DNA of 64,000 bases from Henriciella sp. (GTDB lineage: Bacteria; Pseudomonadota; Alphaproteobacteria; Caulobacterales; Hyphomonadaceae): positions 1 through 64,000 of the forward strand of contig JAJFFK010000037.1 in NCBI GenBank assembly GCA_021776655.1, written 5' to 3'. Positions within the stretch are counted from its first letter, which is position 1. The number at the start of each line of letters is the position of its first letter. The notes under the pieces are model-generated. The model was not told the DNA's origin. It made no database searches and saw only the letters and a program-made list of their open reading frames with translations. Position numbers and translations under genes: made by a program. Shown in pieces: positions 17,221 to 26,363 of this stretch.

Positions 17221-19200
17221 ATGACAGACATGGTTTGGCACAAGGTTGCCGGGTTGGATGAAGTCACTCAGGGCCGAGTCAAATCGGTGACGGCCGGGAC
17301 GCAATCCATCGCGCTGGTGCATTTTGATGGGCAATGGGCGGCGATGGATAATCGCTGTCCGCATCAGGGCGGGCCCTTGGGTGAAGGCTCGATTGAAAAG
17401 GGGCTGGGCGATCAGTGCTGGTTGCGCTGTCCGTGGCATGGCTGGGACTTTGATCCGCTGACCGGCAAGCCGCCGGGCGGGCATGAAGATAGCGGACAGG
17501 ACATGTTCGACGTCGAGCTTCGCGATGACGGGGTCTATGTTGCGGTGCCAGCCATTCCAGAGCGGCCACGCTCGGTCGCTGATGTGATGGCCGAAACGAT
17601 GGTCAATTGGGGCGTCACCTCGGTGTTTGGCATGGTTGGGCATTCCAATCTGGGACTGGCAGATGCGTTGCGGGTGCAGGAAGCCAAGGGTGATTTGCGC
17701 TATTACGGTATCCGGCATGAAGGTGCGGCGGCATTTGCGATCTCGGGCTATGGCAAGCTGACCGGGCATCCGGCGGCGGCGCTGGCCATCGCTGGGCCGG
17801 GGGCGACCAATCTGCTGACCGGGCTGTGGGATGCCAAGGTTGACGGCGCACCGGCGCTGGCGCTGACCGGGCAGGTGCAGGATCAAGTCATCGGCGTGCA
17901 CGCATTTCAGGACATTGATCTGGCAGCGGCGTTTCAATCGGTGACGGTGTTCTCTGAAACGGTGCACACAAATTCCGATCATGCTCTACTGATGACGCAG
18001 GCGATCAAGACGGCGATTGTCCAGCGCGGGGTCGGGCATCTGATTTTCCCGGACAATGTTCAGCCGCAACTGGCAGCTGAGGGCGTTCAAGCGCAAGGGC
18101 CTGCGGGTCGCATGGCAGACCGTGCGGTCGGGCCACCGCCGGGCGCGCTGGCTCAGGCAGCGGCGCTGCTGAAAACGGCGAAACGGCCAATGATCATCGT
18201 TGGCTATGGCGCGCTGGACGGCATGGCTGCGGTGATCGCGCTGGGCGAGCAGTTAAACGCGCCAATCGCGACGACGTTCAAGGCCAAGGGGCAGATCGCC
18301 GATGTGCATCCGCTGGCGGCTGGGGTGATGGGGCGCTCAGGCACGCCGATTGCCAGCTGGTTCATGAATGAGGCGGATTTGCTGCTGGTCTTTGGTGCGA
18401 GCTTCTCAAACCATACCGGGATTTATGATGGCACACCAACGATACAGGTGGATACTGACCCGATGCGTCTGGCCAAGCGTCATCCGGTGAGCGTGCCAGT
18501 GATGGGTGATGTTGCGGTGACAGCAGGCTTGCTCAGCGCGCAGATGAGCACTGGCCATGCGGCGCAGGATGTGCGCAGCGAGGTGGCGGAGCGCTGGCGC
18601 TTGTGGCGGGCTGAAAAGGCAACGCGGGTGCTTGAGGATAATGGCAACGGCGTGTCAGCGGCGGCGCTGTTTGAGGCGCTGTCACGCCATGCCCCGGCGG
18701 AGGCGATCATTCCGGTCGATGTCGGCAATAACACATATTCCTTCGGGCGCTATTTCGAGCCAACTGGTGAGCAACGGGTGTTGATGTCGGGCTATCTCGG
18801 CTCAATCGGGTTCTCATTCCCAGCCGCGATGGGCGCATGGGCCGCGACGCAGGAAGACGGTCCGTACAAGGGCCGTAAAGTGATCTCTGTGTCGGGTGAT
18901 GGCGGCTTTGGCCAATATGCGATGGAGTTCACCACGGCGGTAAAATATGGCATGAACATCACCCATGTGCTGATGAATAATTGCGAACTGGGCAAGATTT
19001 CCAAGGAGCAAAAAGCGGCAGAGTTCGAGGTCTGGCAGACCAGCCTGGTCAATCCGAGTTTTGCTGGCTTTGCGCGAAGTTGCGGCGGCATGGGCGAGCG
19101 GGTCAAAACACGCGAAGAGCTGGACGCGGCGCTGACCAAGGCGATCGCGCATAATGGTCCGGCCCTGATTGAAGTGATGACAGATGCGGAGTTATTGTGA
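17221..19200 (+). CDS. Rieske domain fused to thiamine-diphosphate enzyme
   Basis: A 659-residue fusion. Residues 1-108 are a Rieske domain with Cys46-x-His48 and Cys70-x2-His73. Residues about 118-655 are a complete thiamine-diphosphate enzyme of the acetolactate synthase/pyruvate oxidase group: Glu167 in RHEGAA is the conserved base that activates the cofactor, and the GDG...NN motif that binds it starts near residue 558. The fusion suggests an oxidative decarboxylase or lyase whose carbanion intermediate passes electrons to the iron-sulfur centre. ATG at 17221 follows GAGGG; a TTG at 17200 is less likely. The next gene overlaps its stop. Confidence 0.9.
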   Translation: MTDMVWHKVAGLDEVTQGRVKSVTAGTQSIALVHFDGQWAAMDNRCPHQGGPLGEGSIEKGLGDQCWLRCPWHGWDFDPLTGKPPGGHEDSGQDMFDVELRDDGVYVAVPAIPERPRSVADVMAETMVNWGVTSVFGMVGHSNLGLADALRVQEAKGDLRYYGIRHEGAAAFAISGYGKLTGHPAAALAIAGPGATNLLTGLWDAKVDGAPALALTGQVQDQVIGVHAFQDIDLAAAFQSVTVFSETVHTNSDHALLMTQAIKTAIVQRGVGHLIFPDNVQPQLAAEGVQAQGPAGRMADRAVGPPPGALAQAAALLKTAKRPMIIVGYGALDGMAAVIALGEQLNAPIATTFKAKGQIADVHPLAAGVMGRSGTPIASWFMNEADLLLVFGASFSNHTGIYDGTPTIQVDTDPMRLAKRHPVSVPVMGDVAVTAGLLSAQMSTGHAAQDVRSEVAERWRLWRAEKATRVLEDNGNGVSAAALFEALSRHAPAEAIIPVDVGNNTYSFGRYFEPTGEQRVLMSGYLGSIGFSFPAAMGAWAATQEDGPYKGRKVISVSGDGGFGQYAMEFTTAVKYGMNITHVLMNNCELGKISKEQKAAEFEVWQTSLVNPSFAGFARSCGGMGERVKTREELDAALTKAIAHNGPALIEVMTDAELL

Positions 19201-19604
19201 TGGCTGAGGGGGTGGGCGAGATGACGGGGGGCACATCGCTGGAGGTGCTGCCGTACGGGATTGGCCATCAGTTAAGCGAAGTGCTGGAAGTGATGGCGGT
19301 TGGGATTGACCTGATCGGCGTTGCGATCATTATTTTCGGGTTCAATGTTGCGCTGTTAAAGCTTGGCGCGGCGCTGTTGCATGGCGCGGGTCTGTTCAAA
19401 CGTCTCGGTAATATCGCCGATGCCCGACGCACATTGGGCGCGTATATCCTGACCGGGATCGAGTTCATGATCGCGTCCGACATTATCCACACGGTGATCA
19501 CGCGCGAACTGATGGACTTGTTGTTTGTTGGATTGCTGGTGCTGATCCGGACCGCGATTTCGTTCTTTCTGGGTAAGGAAGTCGCCGAATTGGAGGCGGA
19601 GTAG
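19200..19604 (+). CDS. DUF1622 family membrane protein
   Basis: A 134-residue protein with three hydrophobic segments at about 27-57, 82-100 and 104-122. The pattern GYIL-like AYILTGIEFMIASDIIHT followed by a second short helix is typical of DUF1622, a small inner-membrane family of unknown role. The start overlaps the stop of the Rieske-TPP gene as TGATG, so the two are coupled and it is probably the membrane partner of that enzyme. A perfect 19-bp hairpin follows 37 bp after the stop and probably ends the transcript. Confidence 0.85.
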   Translation: MAEGVGEMTGGTSLEVLPYGIGHQLSEVLEVMAVGIDLIGVAIIIFGFNVALLKLGAALLHGAGLFKRLGNIADARRTLGAYILTGIEFMIASDIIHTVITRELMDLLFVGLLVLIRTAISFFLGKEVAELEAE

Positions 19605-19641
19605 GGATGTGTTCTTGCCCATTCAAGCAGGTTGCATAGCC

Positions 19642-19684
19642 CCCCACCCCAACCCTCCCCTTTTTGGGGAGGGTTGGGGTGGGG
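19642..19684. terminator. Perfect 19-bp G/C-rich hairpin with T loop
   Basis: Arms at 19642-19660 and 19666-19684 are perfectly complementary across 19 bp with a TTTTT loop. The arms consist almost entirely of C on one side and G on the other. There is no T-run after the stem on either strand. The position after a gene pair fits a transcription end, but the sequence type also matches dispersed GGGTTGGGG-type repeats seen between genes in many proteobacteria. Confidence 0.8.
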
Positions 19685-19780
19685 CGTCGCGTCGCGTCAT
19701 TCTGGACAAGGGCGGGCTTTGCCGGGATGGTCGGATCAAACACCGCCCATGGTTAAACGAGGCGGCGCAAAGGAGCGTGT

Positions 19781-21220
19781 ATGAGTGAGGCTGTGACGCC
19801 GCCGCCAATCGGTATCGGGACCAAGATAGCCTATGGCATTGGCGCGGCGGCATATGGCGTCAAGGATGCCGGTTTTGCTTACTTCCTGCTCTTTTTCTAT
19901 ACGGTTGTTATGGGGCTAGAGCCGGGTCTGGTTGGTCTGGTTATTTTTCTGGCACTGGTTCTGGATGCGTTCAGTGATCCAATTGTCGGGTATATGTCGG
20001 ATAATTGGCGCTCAAAATGGGGCCGTCGCCACCCTTTCATGTATGCGGCAGCCGTACCCGTGGCGGTCAGCTTCTTCCTGATCTGGAACCCACCGGACTG
20101 GTCGGACGGCGCGTTGCTGGCCTACATTCTGGTGTTGGCGGTATTGATCCGAACCTTCATCACATTCTTCGAGACGCCAAGCTCGGCCCTGTTGCCGGAG
20201 CTGAGCCAGGATTATTATGAGCGCACCAGCCTGCAAGCGTATCGGCTATACTTTGGCTGGACTGGCGGCAGCCTGATGAGCATCATGATGTTTGGATTGT
20301 TGCTCAAGCCAAATGCCGAGTATTCAATTGGGATGCTGAACCGCGACGGCTACGCGCTGTATGGGATTATCTCGTCATTGCTGATTTTTGCGTCGATCAT
20401 GATTTCTGCTGTCGGAACCCATTCCCGGATTCCATATTTGCGTGAGCCACCTGCGAAGCGGAAACTGTCATTGGGTACTTTGTTTAAGGAAATTTTTGAA
20501 ACGCTGTCGGAGAAATCCTTTTTCGCGATATTCGTCGCGACCTTGTTTGGTGCCGTCGCCTCGGGCCTTTATGGCGCGCTGTCATTTCAGATGCTGCGCT
20601 ATTTCTGGGAGTTTGATGAGGGGCAGATTTTTATCTGGACCGTCACGGTCTTGCTGTCGGCGCTGGGGGCGCTGATCATTGCACCTTTGATGACGCGGTG
20701 GCTGGGCAAGAAACACGCAGTAATGGCGCTGGGGATTGTCGCCTTCAGTATTGCACCTGCGCCAGCGATCTTGCGTCTGTTCAACCTGATGCCGCTGAAC
20801 GGAGATCCGATCCTGTTCCCGCTGGTTTTGAGCATCAACACGATTGATCTTGCGATGATTATCGCGCTGCAAGCCGTGCTGTACTCGATGATTGCTGATC
20901 TGGTTGAACAGAGCGAGCTGAAGACCGGGCGGCGTTCGGAAGGGGTGTTCTATGCGGCGGTGACGTTCACGCGAAAATCGAATAATGGGTTTGGGCTTTT
21001 TGTCGCCGGGATCGTTCTAAGCATTGCGAATTTTCCGGAGAAGGCTGTTCCCGGACAAGTTCCCGAAGCGACGCTATGGACCCTGGGGGCCGGGTTTGGC
21101 TTCTTGCTGTTGCTGCTATGGGGGCTGATGATGGCGGCGATCAGTTTCTACAAGATTGACCGGGCGGGACATGAAGACAATTTGCGCAAACTGGCACAAA
21201 TACAAAGCGCACCGAATTAG
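19781..21220 (+). CDS. GPH-family MFS transporter
   Basis: A 479-residue protein with about twelve membrane helices. The loop motif DNWRSKWGRRHPFMY after helix 2 is the signature of the glycoside-pentoside-hexuronide cation symporter group (MelB-like), and the central GRRSEGVFYA loop also fits. Despite the name, many GPH members in alphaproteobacteria sit with lipid catabolism genes. Here the downstream genes are a hydrolase, a 3-hydroxyacyl-CoA dehydrogenase and acyl-CoA dehydrogenases, so a hydrophobic acid is a plausible load. AAAGGAG precedes the start. A paralogue lies at 46004-47440. Confidence 0.9.
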   Translation: MSEAVTPPPIGIGTKIAYGIGAAAYGVKDAGFAYFLLFFYTVVMGLEPGLVGLVIFLALVLDAFSDPIVGYMSDNWRSKWGRRHPFMYAAAVPVAVSFFLIWNPPDWSDGALLAYILVLAVLIRTFITFFETPSSALLPELSQDYYERTSLQAYRLYFGWTGGSLMSIMMFGLLLKPNAEYSIGMLNRDGYALYGIISSLLIFASIMISAVGTHSRIPYLREPPAKRKLSLGTLFKEIFETLSEKSFFAIFVATLFGAVASGLYGALSFQMLRYFWEFDEGQIFIWTVTVLLSALGALIIAPLMTRWLGKKHAVMALGIVAFSIAPAPAILRLFNLMPLNGDPILFPLVLSINTIDLAMIIALQAVLYSMIADLVEQSELKTGRRSEGVFYAAVTFTRKSNNGFGLFVAGIVLSIANFPEKAVPGQVPEATLWTLGAGFGFLLLLLWGLMMAAISFYKIDRAGHEDNLRKLAQIQSAPN

Positions 21221-21247
21221 AGACACTAAGATAAGAGGATAACGGAT

Positions 21248-22150
21248 ATGGCACGGATCAAAGCCAACGGGATTGAATTTGAATATGACGAGATCGGCCC
21301 CAAGCAGGGTGAGCCGCTTGTTCTGGTCATGGGGTTCGGTGCCCAAATGACCAAATGGCCGGACGCGTTTCGGCAAGGTCTGGCCGATGCAGGTTACCGT
21401 GTGATCCGGTTCGATAATCGCGATATTGGCCTGTCGCATCAGTTCGATGAGGCAGGTATGCCGGACATGCCAGCGATTATGCAGGCCACAGGTGCGGGCA
21501 AGGATGCCAGCGATATTCCGGCTTATATTCTTGATGACATGGCCGCCGATGTGGCGGCGCTGATCGAGGCTTTGGGGCTCGGCTCGGCGCATGTCATGGG
21601 CGCGTCTATGGGCGGGATGATTGTTCAGCTTCTTGCGCTCAACCATCCGGGCCGTGTGCGTAGCCTGATCCCGGTGATGACGACATCGAGTGACCCAGAC
21701 CTGCCGCAGGCAACACCGGATGCGATTGCGGCACTGATGACGCCGCCGGCCAGCATGGCCCGCGAGGACGTGATCAAACAAGGCGTGATCGCGCTGACCA
21801 CGATTGGCTCTCACGCCAGCATTATCGATAGTGAGGAGGTGCTGGCTGAAGTGGTCGGCAAGTCATTCGACCGGGCCTATCGACCGATTGGCGTGATGCG
21901 CCAATACGCGGCGATCCTGGCGCAGCCGCGCTGGCATCAGCGGTTAGGTGATGTGAAAGTGCCGACATTGGTCCTGCACGGGGCGGCGGATCCACTGATC
22001 CCGCCCGCCAATGGCCGCGACGTGGCACAGCGGATTACGGGCGCGAAACTCGTCGAGTTGGAGAATTGGGGGCATGATGTCCCGGCGGTGATTATACCGG
22101 AAATTTTGCAGGCTGTGACCGGGTTTCTGGCGCAGGTTGAGTACGCTTAG
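21248..22150 (+). CDS. Alpha/beta hydrolase, RdmC-like
   Basis: A 300-residue hydrolase. The nucleophile elbow is GASMGG with Ser120; the acid is probably Asp in HGAADPLIP and the base His in NWGHDVP near residue 277. RFDNRDIGLS near residue 54 is characteristic of the subgroup that contains the aclacinomycin methylesterase RdmC, and many uncharacterised esterases share it. AGAGGA precedes the start. It lies 27 bp after the transporter and 9 bp before the 3-hydroxyacyl-CoA dehydrogenase, so it is within an operon that may take up and process an ester or lactone. Substrate unknown. Confidence 0.9.
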   Translation: MARIKANGIEFEYDEIGPKQGEPLVLVMGFGAQMTKWPDAFRQGLADAGYRVIRFDNRDIGLSHQFDEAGMPDMPAIMQATGAGKDASDIPAYILDDMAADVAALIEALGLGSAHVMGASMGGMIVQLLALNHPGRVRSLIPVMTTSSDPDLPQATPDAIAALMTPPASMAREDVIKQGVIALTTIGSHASIIDSEEVLAEVVGKSFDRAYRPIGVMRQYAAILAQPRWHQRLGDVKVPTLVLHGAADPLIPPANGRDVAQRITGAKLVELENWGHDVPAVIIPEILQAVTGFLAQVEYA

Positions 22151-22159
22151 GAGAGCATA

Positions 22160-23452
22160 ATGACTGACCCAATCACACTCTCGCCGTCGGAAGTGTCTGA
22201 CTATATTGCCCAAGCGGGCCGCGACGCTTGGCGGGTGCCGGATGTGCCGGTTGATACGCCGCGCCGCACGATCAAGACGGTTGGCGTCATCGGCGCAGGT
22301 ACGATGGGCGGCGGCATTTCGATGAATTTCGCGACCGCCGGGATCAACGTGATCATTCTGGAAATGAAGCAAGAGGCGCTGGATCGCGGCCTTGGCGTGG
22401 TGCGCAAGAATTATCAACGCAGCGCCGACCGTGGCCGCTTCCCGCTGGAAGAAGTTGACGAGCGTATGGCACGCCTGTCGGGCACGCTGAGCATGGAAGA
22501 TTTCGCCGACTGTGATCTGGTCATCGAAGCGGTGTTTGAGGACATGGACCTGAAGAAGAAAATCTTCACCGATCTCGACCGTATCATAAAGCCGGGTGCA
22601 ATTTTGGCGACCAATACGTCAGCGCTGAACATTGATGACATCGCAGCGGTGACCAAGCGGCCTGAGGACGTGATTGGCCTGCATTTCTTCTCACCGGCCA
22701 ATGTGATGAAACTGCTGGAAATCGTACGTGCCGACAAGACGGCTGATGATGTCATCATGACCTGTATGGATCTGGCCAGAACGATCAACAAGATCGCGGC
22801 TCTGGTTGGGGTTTGCCCTGGTTTTGTTGGCAATCGCATCCTGTTTGCACGCCAGGCTCAAGCGCAGAAACTGGTCTATAAGGGCTGTATGCCTTGGGAC
22901 GTAGACGCGGCGCTGAACACGTTTGGCTTCCGCATGGGGCCGTACCAGATGTCGGATATGGCAGGGCTTGATATTGGCTGGAAAAAGGGTGCGACAACCT
23001 CCAACCCGATCCGCGACGCATTGTGCGAGCTTGATCGGCGTGGCCAGAAAACCAGCGCGGGCTATTACGACTATGACGAGAACCGCAAGCCGAGCCCGTC
23101 TGACGTGACCGAAAAGATCATCCGCGATGTGACGGGAGTTGAGCCGGGCGCTGCGCCGTCGCAGGAAGAGATCATCGATATGTGTATTCACCCGATGATC
23201 AACGAGGCGCTGAAAATCCTCGAAGAAGGCAAAGCTCAGCGCGCGTCTGACGTCGATATTGTCTGGCTTAACGGCTATGGCTGGCCTGCCGATAAGGGCG
23301 GGCCGATGCTGTACGGTGATATGGTTGGTGCAGACAAAGTGCTGGCAACGATGGAGCGGCTCGGCACGGATGATGACCGGTTCATGCCGGCTGAAACGTT
23401 GCGCAAACTGGCCAAGCATGGCGGGCGGTTTACCGACGTTCAGCCGGGCTGA
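22160..23452 (+). CDS. 3-hydroxyacyl-CoA dehydrogenase
   Basis: A 430-residue NAD-dependent dehydrogenase. VGVIGAGTMGGG at about 42-53 begins the Rossmann fold, and HFFSPANVMKLLE contains the expected catalytic His. It carries the duplicated C-terminal helical domain, as in the dehydrogenase half of FadB/FadJ, but no crotonase domain, so hydration must come from another protein. About 35 residues precede the Rossmann fold, perhaps a remnant of the FadJ linker. GGAG precedes the ATG. The stop overlaps the start of the GMC oxidoreductase as TGATG, which couples the two. Confidence 0.94.
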   Translation: MTDPITLSPSEVSDYIAQAGRDAWRVPDVPVDTPRRTIKTVGVIGAGTMGGGISMNFATAGINVIILEMKQEALDRGLGVVRKNYQRSADRGRFPLEEVDERMARLSGTLSMEDFADCDLVIEAVFEDMDLKKKIFTDLDRIIKPGAILATNTSALNIDDIAAVTKRPEDVIGLHFFSPANVMKLLEIVRADKTADDVIMTCMDLARTINKIAALVGVCPGFVGNRILFARQAQAQKLVYKGCMPWDVDAALNTFGFRMGPYQMSDMAGLDIGWKKGATTSNPIRDALCELDRRGQKTSAGYYDYDENRKPSPSDVTEKIIRDVTGVEPGAAPSQEEIIDMCIHPMINEALKILEEGKAQRASDVDIVWLNGYGWPADKGGPMLYGDMVGADKVLATMERLGTDDDRFMPAETLRKLAKHGGRFTDVQPG

Positions 23453-25083
23453 TGAGCGTGCCGTCGCCTGCACCATTTGAGGGTGAGTACGACTATATCA
23501 TTGTCGGGGCCGGGTCGGCGGGCTGCGTTGTGGCCAACCGCCTTTCGGCTGATCCCGGCACGCGTGTCCTGTTGCTGGAGGCAGGCGGGCGCGACACTTG
23601 GATCTGGTATCACATTCCGGTTGGGTATCTGTTCGCCATCGGCAATCCACGCGCCGACTGGATGTTTGAGACCGTGGCGGAAGCGGGCTTGAATGGTCGG
23701 GTGCTGGCCTATCCGCGCGGCAAGGTTGTGGGCGGATCGTCGGCGATCAACGCGATGATTTCGATGCGCGGGCAGGCGGCCGATTATGATGGTTGGCGCG
23801 GGTTAGGATTGAACGGCTGGGGCTGGGATGAAGTGCTGCCCGCATTCAAACAGATTGAGGATCACTTTCTGGGCGAAGGCGAGTTTCATGGTGCGGGCGG
23901 TGAATGGCGGGTCGAGCCGCCGCGTGTGCGCTGGCAGGTGCTGGACGCGGTGCGCGAAGCGGCGGCTGAGATTGGCGTCGCGGCGGTCGATGATTTCAAC
24001 ACGGGTGACAATTATGGCTCCGGCTATTTTCATGTGAACCAAAAGCGTGGGCGGCGCTGGTCGGCGGCACGCGGGTTTCTGAAGCCGGTCATGAAGCGTG
24101 CCAATTTGCGGGTGGAAACAGGTGTGTTGAGCGAGGCGGTGGCGTTCGAGGAGGGGCGCGCGAGCGGCGTGATCTTCCGGCGCAGTGGTCAGCGTTATCT
24201 CGCCAAGGCGCGCGGTGAGGTCATCCTGTGCGCCGGGTCGATTGGCTCTGTGCAAGTGTTGCAGCGGTCGGGCATCGGGCCAGCCAATGTGCTGCGCGAG
24301 GCCGGAATTGAGACGCGGAATAACCTGCCGGGCGTCGGGCGTAACCTGCAGGACCATTTGCAACAACGCGCTGTGTATAAAGTGTCTGGCGTGAAGACGC
24401 TCAACGAGACCTATCATTCGCTGTTCGGCAAGCTGGTGATGGGCCTTGATTACGGTCTGCGGCGGCGTGGGCCGCTGACGATGGCGCCGTCGCAGCTCGG
24501 TCTGTTCATGCGCTCTGACCCGGCGCGCGAGCGAGCCAATTTGCAGTTTCATGTGCAGCCATTGTCGCTGGATCGGTTTGGCGACCCGCTGCACAAGTTT
24601 CCGGCGATCACGGCGAGCGCTTGTAATCTGCAACCGACCTCACGTGGGGAGGTTGTGATTGCTTCGGCTGATCCGGAAGCCAAGCCGGTCATCGCGCCGA
24701 ACTATCTGGCAACAGATGAAGACAGGCTCGTCGCGGCCCAAGCGATCCGGATCACGCGTGAGATGATGCGCCAACCGGCACTGGCGAAATATGCGCCGGA
24801 AGAGCTGCTGCCGGGGCCAGAAATTGGCGATGATTCCGGCGCGCTCACCGCCGCTGCTGGCGACATTGGCACGACGATTTTCCATCCCGTCGGGACGGCG
24901 AAAATGGGGACGGCGGATGATGCCCAAGCCGTGGTCGATGAACGTCTGCGCGTGCGCGGGGTTGCGGGTTTGCGGGTGATCGATGCGTCGGTGATGCCGC
25001 TGATTACGTCCGGCAATACCAATACGCCGACGGTGATGATTGCCGCTAAGGGGGCAGGGATGGTGCTGGCTGATCGCAAATAG
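23452..25083 (+). CDS. GMC-family FAD oxidoreductase (alcohol dehydrogenase type)
   Basis: A 543-residue flavoprotein. DYIIVGAGSAGCV near residue 14 binds the ADP part of FAD, GGSSAINAMI near 90 is the first GMC signature, and FHPVGTAKMG near 480 is the C-terminal signature with the active-site His. The family oxidises alcohols such as choline, long-chain or polyethylene glycol alcohols. There is no signal peptide. Coupled to the hydroxyacyl-CoA dehydrogenase and followed by acyl-CoA dehydrogenases, it may oxidise a side-chain or terminal alcohol of the same hydrophobic substrate. The exact alcohol cannot be read from sequence. Confidence 0.92.
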   Translation: MSVPSPAPFEGEYDYIIVGAGSAGCVVANRLSADPGTRVLLLEAGGRDTWIWYHIPVGYLFAIGNPRADWMFETVAEAGLNGRVLAYPRGKVVGGSSAINAMISMRGQAADYDGWRGLGLNGWGWDEVLPAFKQIEDHFLGEGEFHGAGGEWRVEPPRVRWQVLDAVREAAAEIGVAAVDDFNTGDNYGSGYFHVNQKRGRRWSAARGFLKPVMKRANLRVETGVLSEAVAFEEGRASGVIFRRSGQRYLAKARGEVILCAGSIGSVQVLQRSGIGPANVLREAGIETRNNLPGVGRNLQDHLQQRAVYKVSGVKTLNETYHSLFGKLVMGLDYGLRRRGPLTMAPSQLGLFMRSDPARERANLQFHVQPLSLDRFGDPLHKFPAITASACNLQPTSRGEVVIASADPEAKPVIAPNYLATDEDRLVAAQAIRITREMMRQPALAKYAPEELLPGPEIGDDSGALTAAAGDIGTTIFHPVGTAKMGTADDAQAVVDERLRVRGVAGLRVIDASVMPLITSGNTNTPTVMIAAKGAGMVLADRK

Positions 25084-25156
25084 AAAATAGTCCATTTTTT
25101 GCTTTGCAATGACCGTGGGGCAGGCTGTTTTAGTGTTGCAAAACGGGGAGTTGGCC

Positions 25157-26353
25157 ATGGACTTGAAACTGAGCGCTGAATATGAGCTTTTTCGGACCGA
25201 AATCGCAGCATTTCTGGCGGAAAATGGCAATAAAGCTCCGACACAAGCGGACCAGGGGTTGAAGAACCCGAAGCGTTTGGCCTGGCAGAAACTGCTGATT
25301 GAGAACGGGTTGGCGGCGCGCACAATACCCATGAAATATGGCGGCGCAGGCCATGCGCCGGACATCTTGAAATCGCGGATTATTGCTGAGGAATTCACTC
25401 GAACTGGGGTGGCAAAAGGGATCGCCAATCAAGGGGTTTCGATGCTGGTGCCGACGCTGTTAGAGCTGGCGAGCGAAGACCAAAAAATGGCATGGATCAA
25501 GCCGACCTTGCTGGGTAAGACGGTCTGGTGTCAGGGCTATTCAGAGCCGGGCGCGGGATCGGACTTGGCCAGTCTCACCACCAAAGCGCACATCGATGGC
25601 GACGACTATATCATCAATGGTCAGAAGATCTGGACCTCTACGGCGCGCCAAGCTGACATGATTTTCTGTTTGGTGCGTACCGAACCTGACGCGAAAAAGC
25701 ATCATGGCATTTCATATCTGATCTTTTCCATGGACACGCCGGGGATCGAGGTGCGCCCGCTGGTCGATATGACCGGCGCGGCGAATTTCAATGAGGTTTT
25801 CTTCACCGATGTTCGGGTGCCGCGTAGCCAAATTATCGGCGAACCGGGCCAAGGCTGGCAGGTGGCGAATGCGACGCTGACGCATGAGCGCGGGATGCTG
25901 GGTGATCCCAACGCGGCCAAGGCGCGGCTGCTGGCGATTGCGGAACTGATGCAGTGCGAGAGCATTAATGGCCAGCGACTGATGGATAATCCGGTGTTTC
26001 GTGATCGTCTGCTTGCCTTGCAAGCACGGGTCTATGCGATGCAAGCCAACGGGCTGCGCGTGACCACGAGCCGGATCAACGAGACAAGCGCCGGGATGGC
26101 GGGCCTGATCGTGAAATTGCAGGGCTGCGAGCTTAATCACGAACTGGCGCGTTTGGCGCTGGATGCGATGGGGGAATTTGGCCTTCTATATGGGCAGAAC
26201 ACGCCGTATTTGCGGGATTTCGCGCAGTGGCAAGGGCGTTACATGTACGATCTTGGTCTGATCATTGGCGGCGGCACGGCGCAGATTCAAAAGAATATTA
26301 TTGCGGAACGCGGGCTCGGCATGCCGCGCGAACCGCGCCCGGCTGCGGCATAG
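25157..26353 (+). CDS. Acyl-CoA dehydrogenase, large-type subunit
   Basis: A 398-residue FAD enzyme that introduces the 2,3-double bond into an acyl-CoA. CQGYSEPGAGSDL at about 125-137 is the FAD- and substrate-binding signature. The C-terminal loop reads GGGTAQIQ, so the MCAD-type catalytic Glu in that loop is absent; Glu244 in THERG on helix G is the likely base, as in isovaleryl-type enzymes. ATG at 25157 follows GGGGAG. The next gene, 10 bp on, encodes a shorter relative lacking this Glu. The two probably form a heterotetramer like the FadE pairs of actinobacterial cholesterol catabolism. Confidence 0.93.
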   Translation: MDLKLSAEYELFRTEIAAFLAENGNKAPTQADQGLKNPKRLAWQKLLIENGLAARTIPMKYGGAGHAPDILKSRIIAEEFTRTGVAKGIANQGVSMLVPTLLELASEDQKMAWIKPTLLGKTVWCQGYSEPGAGSDLASLTTKAHIDGDDYIINGQKIWTSTARQADMIFCLVRTEPDAKKHHGISYLIFSMDTPGIEVRPLVDMTGAANFNEVFFTDVRVPRSQIIGEPGQGWQVANATLTHERGMLGDPNAAKARLLAIAELMQCESINGQRLMDNPVFRDRLLALQARVYAMQANGLRVTTSRINETSAGMAGLIVKLQGCELNHELARLALDAMGEFGLLYGQNTPYLRDFAQWQGRYMYDLGLIIGGGTAQIQKNIIAERGLGMPREPRPAAA

Positions 26354-26363
26354 GAAGGCGGAT

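Noticed and set aside
23803-24633. 276-codon minus-strand frame inside the GMC oxidoreductase
   Set aside because: Arg/His-rich shadow of a clear flavoprotein gene; no motif.
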